From Phyllostachys edulis (taxonomy: Eukaryota; Streptophyta; Magnoliopsida; Poales; Poaceae): a stretch of DNA of 64,000 bases. Within the stretch, counting starts at the first letter, position 1, and every line of letters begins with the position of its first letter. A model generated the notes under the pieces. The model did not search any database. It saw only the letters and a list, made by a program, of their open reading frames with translations, and was not told where the DNA came from. Made by a program: the position numbers and the translations under genes. Below are positions 1 through 9,911 of this stretch, one piece after another. The stretch covers positions 95,292,955 to 95,356,954 of the forward strand of contig CM070546.1 of the NCBI GenBank assembly GCA_036346405.1, in the 5' to 3' direction.

Positions 1-880
1 TGCAAGAAATCAGCACAACTCACAAATCAATCTAGTAGATTGAATTGCAAGGAAGTAGCTATAGATGCTTCGATTCAATCTAAGAACAAAAGTGTTCTTG
101 ACTTGCGCCCAAGACTAGCAATAGATGGCAATCTCTTGATCTTTCTCTCAACTTAACTCTTTTGCAATCTCTCAACTCATCTCACAACTCATGAACACAC
201 AATATGTGCCAAAACGGCTTTTCTAATTTTATTATCTAAATCATAACTTGTCCACCTACATGGTGCGGCCATGGGGGGTTTATATAGCCTCCCACGCAAG
301 CACAAAGACTCGGATGAACAATAATTTGAGCTGGATGAATAGTAATCCTAGTCGAGTGAACAGCAATTGACTCGGTGAACAGTAATCCGAAGCAAAATCC
401 TATTGCAAACTCCTACTTTAATTCAAAATTTAAACTACTCTAATTTTGGAATAAAAATATTAAACACCAATTGGCTGTCCGAATTGGATCCAAACTAAAC
501 CAACCCACATGCCATGTTCCCAGCATCCTCCCCATACATGGCCAAGTCTCCCTCTCGGTTTCTGTTGTGTTGTGGGCTTTCCTTCTCTTAGCTTCTTGTG
601 TGAACTTGTTCCATGCACTTGATGCTTCCTTTGACGCCAATGCAACCCTTGCTGCCATGTCACGACATGTCTTTCTTGACTGCCCGCATGTGCTAGGGTT
701 TTATCCCGAGGACACGTTCCCTCTCGTTATCCAGCATCCTCATCCACCATATCGGCCTTCACATCGTTTTGTTTTAGCTTTTGTTGCAAAACAACACTAA
801 TGGCGCCAATTTGAGTTATAGCATTAGTTTGTAATTTAGGGATACAAACTAATGCTTTGGTAGTAGTTATGGCCGTATCA
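1..880. other. Uncharacterised repeat flanking the Tekay element
   Basis: No coding region is recognisable. Read on the minus strand there is a TATA-like box (plus 279-287) in a G/C-rich setting, then a long untranslated-looking AT-rich tract, which resembles the promoter half of an LTR transcribed leftward. Short open frames in 440-800 lack any known domain. The segment ends abruptly where Tekay LTR homology starts at about 881, so it either replaced the first 1.07 kb of that LTR or is an older neighbour joined by deletion. The element family could not be assigned. Confidence 0.35.
801..855. repeat. TGGCGCCA palindrome plus 13-bp hairpin
   Basis: Positions 801-808 read TGGCGCCA, a perfect 8-bp palindrome. 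Just downstream, 821-833 and 843-855 form a perfect 13-bp inverted repeat with a 9-nt loop. On the minus strand TTGGCGCC resembles the start of a TAT-type primer binding site, but no LTR end is visible beside it, so that role is a guess. Confidence 0.45.
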
Positions 881-966
881 TCTTCTTTTTGCGCACCTTC
901 GCATAGCTCGCTGTGGCGCGTAGCGCCGACGACCATGGGGACCTGTGCCCTCCTGTAGTCGAAACT

Positions 967-1144
967 CCTTTTGACAAGGTGATCAAAACCCTCTTCGACC
1001 AGTGTAGTCGAAACCCTCCTTCGACCAGTGTAGTCAAAACCCTCTTCAACCAGTGTAGTCGAAACCTTCCTTCAATCAGAGTAGTCGAAAGCTTTTTTCG
1101 ACCAGTGTAGTCGAAACCTTCCTTCGACCAAGTAGTCGAAATCT
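967..1144 (+). repeat. About 25-bp tandem array in the 5' LTR (7 units)
   Basis: Seven degenerate units share the core TTCGACCAGTGTAGTCGAA. Each core is an inverted repeat (TTCGAC / GTCGAA) around a 7-nt centre. The 3' LTR carries eight units, so the array length changed after insertion or before decay. Confidence 0.88.
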
Positions 1145-1171
1145 CCTTCCGATAACGTGAAGTCGAAGCAA

Positions 1172-1270
1172 TGAACAGTACTTGAAGGTGAACAATACTC
1201 GAAAGATGAATAATACTCAAAGGATGGACAGTACTCGGATGGTGAACAATACTCGAAAAAGTGAACAGTA
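1172..1270 (+). repeat. About 18-bp tandem array in the 5' LTR
   Basis: Five or six degenerate units of the form GATGAACAGTACTCGAAA follow directly on the 25-bp array. The same array stands in the 3' LTR at 9816-9911. Confidence 0.82.
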
Positions 1271-2992
1271 TTTTCGGAGTTCTATCATTTCTTGTGGCAT
1301 CAAAACTTCCGGATGTTCATTCTCCTTCATACGAACTCCGATTCCGTCGATTCTTGTTTCTAAATTCACATAAATTTGATATATACCTTATAGATCTAAA
1401 ATGATTTAATTTAGAGTTTATTTGAATTTTATTTTGAATTTATTTGTGTGTATTTGAATTTGGCTTAATTTCATGTATAGATTTCGACGATTCCGAGGAA
1501 CCTGATTTAGTTGAAGGAGAAAATTCGAGTAAGGAAAGTTATACCATTGACCATTTGATCCTATTATTTTAAATTATTTAATTATGTTTTAAATTATTAT
1601 TTCATGCATATTTCTATTCAGTTATTTTTAATTCCTTGTTACTCTATTTCCTTTGTATGACCAATGTTGAAGTTTGAAATATCATTTCCTTGTCACCTTA
1701 GTTAAATAAATTTTATTCTTAGTCTATGCTTAGACCAAAATGTTAATTTTGGGGAATTTATCCAACATAAAATGATGATTTAAAATTTGGCTATGGTATT
1801 GACTTTACCATAGTATGTTTTTAGAAAATGTTTTGACTTGGAAATAAAATAAAACTGGTTTGGATTTGGGTGAATTAGACCGTTGGTGGGTGCAAGTTTA
1901 TGCTTGAGCTCAATGCAGCAAATGATTGAGGCCTAGGGATTATTTTGGAAGTCGCCCAGTCATTTAAGGACTGGTCTGTGAATTGCGGATTGTTAAGCCA
2001 AACACGTACCATCATAAGTCTAGAGTGAGACAGACTTGGCTAATTAATCTACATTATTTCACCATGGTTGTGTCACCATGAGGTGTGGGTGTCTAATTGA
2101 CTTACTGTTATTCCCACTTGGCCTAAGAGGGGCTTCCGACGGTGAGTCCAAAGGAAGCGAAACCTTAGCAGATACAACTACGTTGAAATAGTGTAGGGTA
2201 AAGACATCATGATAGTTGCTTAGTCGCACGCCTTCGGAAGCGTGTCCTGGCCGACATGTAAAGCAATCTATCTCTTGTGCATAAAGCTGTACAGACTCTG
2301 CAGAGTATTAATCTATTCGAATAGCTGCGTCTGTGGTCGTGGACATGCTGAGAAAGCCTTTCGTGGATTAGATTTGGTTTTTTTAAAAAATAAATCTCAA
2401 ACTCAGATGTTTGTTGGATAGTTTAACCAATTGGGAAATTCAGGAAGAATGCTTTGTGTAAGGGGGTTAGTCCTTCACCATTAGTGTATGAAGGTTTATC
2501 CTACACTTGAGAATTGATAAAATAAAACTTTGACTTTTAGTTATAACTTAAAATTTTACCTTGGAAATTGTACATAAAACTGAAAATACTGCTTTATGCA
2601 AAATGAACCCTATTAGTCTCACTTGATTACACCTGCATGCATTATATTTTGTTATTGGGTGTAACTTGCTGGTTATGGTTGTTTGTGCTCACTCTTGCTG
2701 AATAAATTATTCAGGTGATGATTATTATCAAGATGGTGAGGATTAGGACGACTAGGCTACGCCCCCAGACGATTGCTTGCAGCGAATCGTGTGGCCTACC
2801 TATTTATTTTTCTCTCCGCTATATCTTTCTATTTGGCCTCAGGCCCAAATGTAATAAACTCTGATTATCAATTAATAAATGCGTGATATGATTTTGCTAT
2901 CACTTCTGCTTGACTGTGTACGCTAGCTATTCCTGGACTAGTATATTAAACACAGAGAATCCAGGATCCTTCATTCCTGGGTTCGACAAGAG

Positions 2993-3005
2993 TGGTATCA
3001 GAGCC
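2993..3005 (+). other. Primer binding site (initiator-Met tRNA type)
   Basis: TGGTATCAGAGCC lies four bases after the LTR end at 2988 and matches the usual initiator-methionine tRNA primer site of plant LTR retrotransposons. It fixes the LTR boundary and the plus orientation. Confidence 0.9.
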
Positions 3006-3154
3006 ATATCGACTATAGGTCGTGGCCTTAGAATAGATAAAACACTTAAGGACTTATTTGTGAAAACTAAAAATACTTTGGTCTTTCTGGTGTCCTTCCT
3101 CAACCCTTCTCTTTAAAAATGGTTTCTTACTCATCTATCTCTCAAAAATTATAG

Positions 3155-3733
3155 ATGGCCGAGGCACCAAACGTCGTTTCCCACGGAATCTTCGCTGGAC
3201 ATTAGGCTGAAGCTCTCTAGAAGATGATGCAGCATCTGCACTTCCAGGAGAGGCCAACATACTAGGGGTACAAGTACGTGGTAGGCACTCAAGAGCGTTA
3301 GAGGGTAGAAGTAATACTCTACTCCAACCTGTAGCCTAACATAGAGTTCCATATCTTTGACACCCCAATGTAGCATGGCTCCTTTCCCGAGGGTATCCAA
3401 GACGCTGCCAGAGAAGTTGTTCACCGACTCCGCTACATCTACGACCACCGCTTCCACGGCACCAGATTCCACTACTACCCGATGCACAGCCCCACCCTAC
3501 TCGGTAGTACTTTTTGTTCGGCCAGAGATGAGGACTTCCCAGAGCTAACACACCAGATAGACCTGATGATTGCTATGGAGCATGCCTACTGGCGTACTTT
3601 GAATGAACTACGTGCCACCCAAGAGAAACAGGAGGCAGCAGAAGAGGAACTAGCCTACTACAAGGAAGGCAATGCACCCCATACATTACACTCCTGTGAC
3701 CCCATAGATTTTACTTTTAGTATCTCTCATTAG
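3155..3733 (+). pseudogene. Extra reading frame upstream of gag in the Tekay element
   Basis: One frame of 192 codons runs from an ATG at 3155 to a TAG at 3731. It is broken only by six TAG codons, at 3203, 3218, 3263, 3299, 3332 and 3371; there is no internal TAA, TGA or visible frameshift. Six of six stops being TAG is what deamination of CAG (a CHG methylation site) would give, so this was probably a real coding frame. The C-terminal third is Glu/Gln/Ala-rich and looks helical. It shares the frame of gag and precedes it by about 180 bp. I do not recognise the family and assign no function. A gag leader peptide is the other possibility. Confidence 0.55.
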
Positions 3734-3916
3734 ACGCAAATTGTGAGCTGCCAGTCTCTTTTGTGATGGCCACAATTGAATAATGAAATAAATTAATAAA
3801 AGAAGTATTTTAAAAAGTTGTGCTTTGCCTTGTGTTTGTTTGGTTCTTGGGCTATTTTAGATTTATCCCCCTTAGAGCTTTCTTTATCTCTTCTAAGTCT
3901 TTGGAGGATCCAATAT
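3734..3916 (+). other. Spacer between extra frame and gag
   Basis: AT-rich, with no recognisable coding content. It ends at the ATG chosen as the gag start. Confidence 0.5.
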
Positions 3917-5050
3917 ATGGTGACCACTCGCAGGATAGGCAGCAGCTGTGCTAGTGGCCAGGGGAATGATCAGGCAGATTATCAGGCCAACCTAATTCCA
4001 CAGCCACCACCACCACCGGCAGAAGGACCTGACTGGCGCCAGATGATGGCGAATCAAACACACTTGATTGACATTCTCGCCCAGTCCTTGAACAATGATC
4101 CGAATGTTCAAGCAACCTCCGCTGTAGCAGTTCAGGCCCCACCTCCACATAATCCAAGGGTGAACATGTCAGAATTTATGAGGATGTGCCCTCCAACATT
4201 CTCTAGCAGTACTGAGCCAATGGACGTGGATGATTGGCTCAGGGCAATAGGCAAGAAGCTAGACATTGCCCAATGTACTAATCGCGAGAGAGTTCTATTT
4301 GCCTCGCATCAGCTGAATGGACCCGCATCAGAATGGTGGGACAACTTTACCCAAGATCACGCAGAGGCTCGTACTATCTCATGGGATGAGTTTGTGTAGG
4401 CTTTTTGTCTTGCCCACATCCCTGTAGGAATGATAACCCTAAAGACGAAAGAGTTTCGCTCTCTCTGTCAGGGCAACCGCACCATCAACGAGTACTTGCA
4501 CAAGTTCAACCAGTTGGCCAGATATGCCCCTGAAGATGTTGCTATCGATGAGGCTAAGCAATAACGCTTTCTAGAGGGACTCGACGATGATCTTTTCATT
4601 CGTCTGATTGCACAGGATTACACCGACTTTCAGCAGCTGGTGAACAAGGCCATCTGTCAAGAGGGCAAGCATTTGGAAAGGGAAAATCGCAAGAGGCAAA
4701 TGGCGGCCCAGAAGTTCAACTCTGGAGGTTTTCCCAAGCCCCGCATTGCTCAGCACCAGCCACCTCAGCGTGGAAGATTCTAGTCTTCCTCGACCAGAGC
4801 AACTGTGCCAACACAACGCCCTAACAACCCTGGCTTTCACAACTTTGCTTTAGGACGCCAGTTTCAGAAAGATTTTTCAGATGTTACTTGTTATCACTAT
4901 CGGGAAAAGGGGCACTTTGCCAATAAGTGTCCTAAGAAGCATCTTGCAGCTGCACCCAAGGAGGGAGTTCCAGCTGCTAGCAACACCTCTATTGCTAAGA
5001 AACAGTTTGTGAAGGGCCGAGTGAACCATATCACTGCAGAGGAGGCTTAG
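3917..5050 (+). pseudogene. gag: Tekay gag (capsid/nucleocapsid), stop-broken
   Basis: Structural protein that packages element RNA. The chosen ATG opens a basic, Pro-rich N-terminus. It is followed by a retrotransposon-gag domain (MSEFMRMCPPTF, then an EWW motif near 4330) and a CCHC zinc knuckle at about 4889-4930 (C-x2-Y-x4-GHFANKC, third position Y/H-rich). In-frame stops lie at 4397 (TAG), 4562 (TAA), 4781 (TAG) and 5048 (TAG), each explicable by one C-to-T change at a Gln codon. The frame otherwise continues into protease. Confidence 0.88.
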
Positions 5051-5629
5051 ACAACACCTGATGTTGTTCTTGGTACATTCCTTGTCAATTCAGTACCAAC
5101 ATCAGTCTTATTTGATTTAGGAGCTTCGTATTCTTTTGTTTCAAATAAGTTTGTGGAAAAATATGGGTTACCTATCTCTCCCTTAGTTAACCCGATGTTG
5201 ATCCATTCTCTGGGCTCGGAAATGAGGACTAGTTCTATATGCCCAAATCTCACCTTGAAAATATTCGGAGTATCTTTCTTGACAGACTTAATAGTCTTGC
5301 ACTCCCAAGGACTGGATGTGATTCTCGGAATGGACTGGCTAGCAAAGAATCAAGGAAAGATAGATTGTGCCAATAGGTCTATCACTCTTACCAGTGTGCA
5401 AGGAATTCAAGTACAATTCAGACCTCCCACCTCTATTGGAGAAAATTCCCTTTTGACTAGTTTGAAGGAAGTAAAGCTTGAAGAAATACCAGTGGTACAA
5501 GAATATCCAGATGTATTTCCTGAGGAATTACCTGTCATGCCACCAGATAGGGACATTATGTTCTTAATTGACCTAGTCCCAGGGACTACACCCATATCGA
5601 AGCGACCCTACAAAAATGCCTGCCAATGA
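5051..5629 (+). pseudogene. Tekay aspartic protease region
   Basis: Continues the gag frame. The active-site motif at 5114-5128 reads D-L-G-A-S, where the family has D-S/T-G-A-S, so the residue beside the catalytic Asp is altered. A downstream ILGMDWL motif (about 5320-5340) is typical of the C-terminal part of gypsy proteases. The frame then runs through the linker (EYPDVFPEELP) that precedes RT. A one-base insertion near 5612 shifts out of frame just before the RT core. Confidence 0.85.
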
Positions 5630-6464
5630 GTTAGCAGAATTGAAGAAGCGGATTGAAGAATTACAGAACAAGGGTTATATTCAGCCTAGCTAATCACCTT
5701 GGGGAGCACCAGTACTGTTTGTTAAGAAGAAAGACAATAGTATGAGAATGTGTGTGGATTATAGATCACTCAATGAGGTGACAATCAAGAACAAGTATCC
5801 TTTACCCAGGATTGACGACCTTTTTGATCAGTTAAAAGGAGCCAGTATCTTCTCAAAGATTGACCTAAAATCAGGCTATCATCAGCTGAAGATCAAACCA
5901 AAAGACATTCCAGAGACTGCCTTCACAACCAGATATGGATTGTACAAGTTTACAGTAATGTCATTTGGTTTGACGAACGCCCCTACTTATTTCATGAATG
6001 TGACGAACAAAGTGTTCATGGAATTCTTGGATAAGTTTGTGGTTCTTTTCATCGATAACATTCTCATCTACTCAAAAGATGAAGAAGAGCATGAGAAGCA
6101 TCTTAGGATAATTTTGGAAAAGCTCAGAGAGCATCAACTTTATGCCAAATTCAGCAAGAGTGAATTTTGGCTAAGTCAAGTGGCTTTTCTCGGACATATT
6201 GTGTCAACAGGAGGAGTTGCAGTAGACCTCACCAAGGTTAAAGCCGTAATGGACTAGAAGCAACCTAAGTCGGTCACTAAAGTGAGAAGTTTTCTTGGAT
6301 TAGTCGGATATTACCGCAGATTCATTGAAAGTTTCTCCAAAACCGCTAGACCTATGACTCAGCTTCCAAAGAAGGAGAAGAAGTTTGATTGGATAGATGC
6401 TTGTGAACAAAGCTTTCAGGAGTTAAAAAAGGCAAGTTTCTGCATCTGCTTTGGTTTTGACTAA
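5612..6464 (+). pseudogene. Tekay reverse transcriptase
   Basis: Makes cDNA from the element RNA. RT motifs run in order: MCVDYRSLN (5745), LPRIDDLFDQL, IDLKSGYHQL, FTVMSFGLTNAP and the catalytic box at 6048-6059. That box reads F-I-D-N, where the family has F-I-D-D, so the second catalytic Asp (6057-6059) is lost by a G-to-A change. There are a TAA just before the WGAPVLFVKKK segment (about 5690) and a TAG at 6255 where Trp is usual. The connection domain (VRSFLGLVGYYRRFI) follows to 6464, then a frameshift. Confidence 0.92.
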
Positions 6465-6850
6465 CATCCATAAGGACTTTGAGATTTTCTGTGACGCATC
6501 CCATCAGGGCCTTGGATGTGTACTGATGTAGAAAGGTAAAGTCATGGCTTATTCATCTCGTCAATTGAGGCCGCATGAAGGGAACTATCTGACTCATGAC
6601 CTGGAATTAGCTGCAATTGTGCTTGCTTTGAAAATCTAGCGGCATTATCTCATTGGTAACTGTTGTGAGATTTTCATTGATCACAAAAATTTGAAGTGTA
6701 TCTTCACTCAGTCAAAACTTAATCTCAGGCAAAGAAGATGGTTGGAGCTGATAAAGTATTACGATCTTGGAATCCATTATCACCTGGGCAAGCAAATGTC
6801 ATGGCAGATGCCCTGAGTAGAAAAGCATATTGTAATGCAACGTTGGTTCA
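6465..6850 (+). pseudogene. Tekay RNase H
   Basis: Removes the RNA template strand. FCDASHQGLGCVL, DLELAAIV and the IDHKNLK block stand in order, giving the usual D-E-D positions, but the third motif reads I-D-H where T-D-H is expected. A TAG follows the first motif (about 6529), another lies in the middle (about 6638), and a small deletion near 6788 breaks the frame before the ADALSRK segment. Confidence 0.85.
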
Positions 6851-7007
6851 GGAGAATTATCTAAAGTTGTATGAGGAATTGAAGCTTTTGAACTTAGAGA
6901 TTGTCAGCTAGGGCTGTGTAAATGCTTTGAAAGTTCGACCAATCATTCAGAATCAAATAAGAGAATATCAAAAAGAAGATGGAGATATTAAATAAATCAC
7001 GAAGAAC

Positions 7008-8381
7008 ATGAGAAGAGGCAAAGCCCCAGGATTTTCTGAGGATGAGCAAGGTACAGTGTGGTTTGGAGACCACCTCTGTGTACCAGATCATCAGGAAACA
7101 AAACAGTCAATTCTGGAGGAAGTACATGAATCACCTTACTCTATTTATCCTGGAAGTACCAATATGTACCAGGATCTAAAAGAAAAATATTGGTGGGTCA
7201 GCATGAAGTGAGAAATCACTGAGTTTGTAGCACACTGTGATGTATGCCACAAGGTCAAGGCAGAACATCAAAGACCCACTGGTTTGTTACAGCCAATACC
7301 AATTCCCGAGTGGAAGAGGGAGGAAATTGGTATGGATTTCATCACCAGACTCCCTAGGACCCAATCAGGATATGATTCTATTTGGATCGTGATTGACTGT
7401 TTGACTAAAGTGGCACATTTTATTCCAGTCAAGGCCAAGTATAGAGAAAACAAGCTAGCAGAGTTGTACATGGCTATAATCGTCTGTCTGCATAGAGTAC
7501 CCAAGAAGATAGTGTCTGAAAGGGGTTCGCAGTTCACATCAAGATTTTGGAATAGCCAGCATGGGGCCCTAGGGACCCAACTCAACTTCAGCACATCATA
7601 TCATCCCCAAACATATGGCTAGACAGAACGTGTAAATATGATTCTAGAAGACATGCTTCGAGCCTGTGCTATATATTATGGAAGAAGTTGGGATAAGAAT
7701 TTACCCTATGTAGAATTTTCGTACAACAATAGCTATCAAGCCAGTTTGCAAATATCTCCATTTGAAGTCTTGTATGGCAGAAAGTGTAGAACCCCTCTCT
7801 TTTGGGATCAAGTAGGAGAACATCAACTCTTTGGACCTGAATTGATAAAAGAAGCTGAAAGTAAGGTAAAAGCGATAAAGGAGCGCTTGAAGGTAGCTCA
7901 GTCCCGGCAGAAAAGTTATGCTGATAACCGTCGGAGAAAATTATCCTTTGAGGTAGGAGATTTTGTCTATCTCAGAGTAACTCCACTCAGAGGAGTAAGA
8001 AGATTCTGGTCTAAAGGAAAACTCGCACCCAGATTCGTTGGGCCATATAAGATTTTGGCAAAAATAGGTGAAGTTGCTTACCAGTTAAAACTACCAGCAT
8101 CTTTGTCTGCAGTTCACGACGTCTTCCATGTCTCCCAACTAAAGAAGTGTCTTAGAGTTCCAGCAGAGGAAACACCACTTGAGAGCATCGATCTTCAGGA
8201 ACGTCTCAGTTATGTAGAGCAGCCAAGCAAGATTCTTGATATTGCAGAACGCATCACTAGAAGCAAGTTCATCCGTTTGTGCAAGGTTCAATGGAGTAAT
8301 CATTCAGAAGAAGAAGCCACCTGGAAGCGAGAAGAAGATTTGAAAGCTAAGTATCCCCACCTTTTTGCTGACCAAGCCTGA
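7008..8381 (+). pseudogene. Tekay integrase with C-terminal chromodomain
   Basis: Inserts cDNA into the host genome; the chromodomain directs insertion to modified chromatin. The zinc-binding HHCC domain at about 7125-7260 has its second His replaced by Tyr (7146-7148) and keeps C-D-V-C. In the catalytic core the first Asp (MDFITRLP) is present. The second reads V-S-E-R-G where V-S-D-R-G is usual (7518-7520), so the DDE triad is broken. Stops lie at 7209 (TGA) and 7620 (TAG). From 7638 to 8381 the frame is open: GPY/F motif (RFVGPYKIL), then a chromodomain-like segment (VQWSNHSEEEATWKREEDL) ending the polyprotein. Confidence 0.93.
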
Positions 8382-8403
8382 ATCTCGGGGTCGAGATTCC
8401 CTT

Positions 8404-8422
8404 TAAGGGGGGGGGGTAGGTT
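8404..8422 (+). other. Polypurine tract of the Tekay element
   Basis: TAAGGGGGGGGGGTAGG immediately precedes the TG start of the 3' LTR at 8423, the expected primer site for plus-strand synthesis. Confidence 0.9.
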
Positions 8423-9586
8423 TGTAACAACCCAATTTTCAATTTCCAGTTAAAAATAAAATTTAATTATTTTTCCAGGATTTTTTGAAATTTTAAAAGC
8501 TTTTTCCTAATTATTTCAAAGCCAAAATAAATTATTCAAAAAATTAAATACCAATTATAAGTTGGAAATATTTTTTTTAAGTCCAAAATGTCTCAAGGAA
8601 TTTCTGTGAATTTTCTCATAATTTTTGGACTTTATTTGCTATTTTCTAAAGCCAAAATGAATTATCTACATTATTTAAAACTCTAAAGCACTTGAAAATC
8701 TGGAGAGGGCCTTGGGCTGAATCTCCCTTAGCCCTATCCATTTCCACCCACGCCCGGCCTGCTTTTCCTCAGCCCCATCTGTCCCCGCAGCTCACCCGCA
8801 CCCACCTCCTCACTCTCACCGCCATGCGGGGTCCACCTGTCAGCGCCTGCCTCCTCTTCCCATTCTTTTCTTTCACTGGCACGTGGGACCCACGCTACAG
8901 TGTCATCCCCTACCTTCCTTTCTTCTCCCTTCTCAATCCCATGCAATCTGCCATTGATGACATTTGAAACCTTCCAAATCCGCATCTAATCGCCCGAATC
9001 TCCCACGTATTCACCGCATTTAAAAGTTGTGTCAAATTTGCACCCATCATGGCCCCATCCCTTCCATCTCCGGCCATAAATCCCTTGATTTTTGCCTCTG
9101 ACCTGGCGAGGACCTGCTTGCACCACACGAAGCTTAGGCCTCTCCCGTGCCCTATGAATGGGAGCAACGGGTGCGCCATCAACATCTCATCCCAACACCG
9201 CCACCCACCTCGCCCCAATCCTCTCAAGTTCGCCAGAATTTGAAGTCGAAGCCTCATCGCCCGAAGCTTTTTCACTGTCGATTCCGCTGCCAACAAGCAC
9301 GCTACGTCACCTTTGTCTACAACCCTGGTATCGCCTTCACCCGTTCGTCCCCATGCGGGCACTCTCTTGACCGGAGGACCACCAGAATAGTCTCACTGCC
9401 GTCGACCTAACTTTGACGCCGCAAAACCTCACGCCGCCGACCACCCCATTGTGCTCCGCCACCGCAGGGTAAGGCATAAGGTTCAGCGTCAACTCTCCTT
9501 CTTTTTGCGCACCTTCGAGGAAGCTCGCCGTGGCGCGTAGCGCCAATGACCATGGGGACCCATGCCCTCCTGTGGTCAAAACTCCT

Positions 9587-9787
9587 TTCGACCAGGTAAT
9601 CGAAACCCTCTTTGACCAGTGTAGTTGAAACCTTCCTTCGACCAGTGTAGTCGAAACCCTCTTCGAACAGTGTACTCGAAACCTTCATTTGACCAGAGTA
9701 GTAAAAACCTTCCTTCGACTAGTATAGTCGAAACCTTCCTTCGACCAGTGTAGCCGAAACGTTCTTTCGACCAAGTAGTCGAAATCT
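9587..9787 (+). repeat. About 25-bp tandem array in the 3' LTR (8 units)
   Basis: Eight degenerate units of the same palindromic core as 967-1144 (TTCGAC, 7-nt centre, GTCGAA), one more than in the 5' LTR. Confidence 0.88.
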
Positions 9788-9815
9788 CCTTCTGACCACG
9801 TGAAGTCGAAGCGAT

Positions 9816-9911
9816 GAACAGTACTTGGAGGTGAACAGTACTCGAAAGATGAACAATACTCTAAAGATGGACAGAACTTGGAAGATGAACAGTACTCGAA
9901 AAAGTGAACAG
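9816..9911 (+). repeat. About 18-bp tandem array in the 3' LTR
   Basis: Degenerate GAACAGTACTCGAAAGAT units, counterpart of 1172-1270. Confidence 0.8.

Larger units (their letters stand above)
881..2988 (+). repeat. Truncated 5' LTR of the Tekay/Del element
   Basis: Aligns with 9497-11516 of the 3' LTR, beginning at the shared TTCTTTTTGCGCACC block and ending in GTTCGACA. The first 1074 bp of the LTR (8423-9496 in the other copy) are absent. It keeps 2812-2917, a 106-bp segment with AATAAA-like signals that the 3' LTR has lost, and about 30 bp near 2135 also absent there. Confidence 0.9.

Noticed and set aside
8692..9688. Frames of 80-150 codons on both strands
   Set aside because: Within the GC-rich part of the Tekay 3' LTR, no domain, and frames run into the tandem array.
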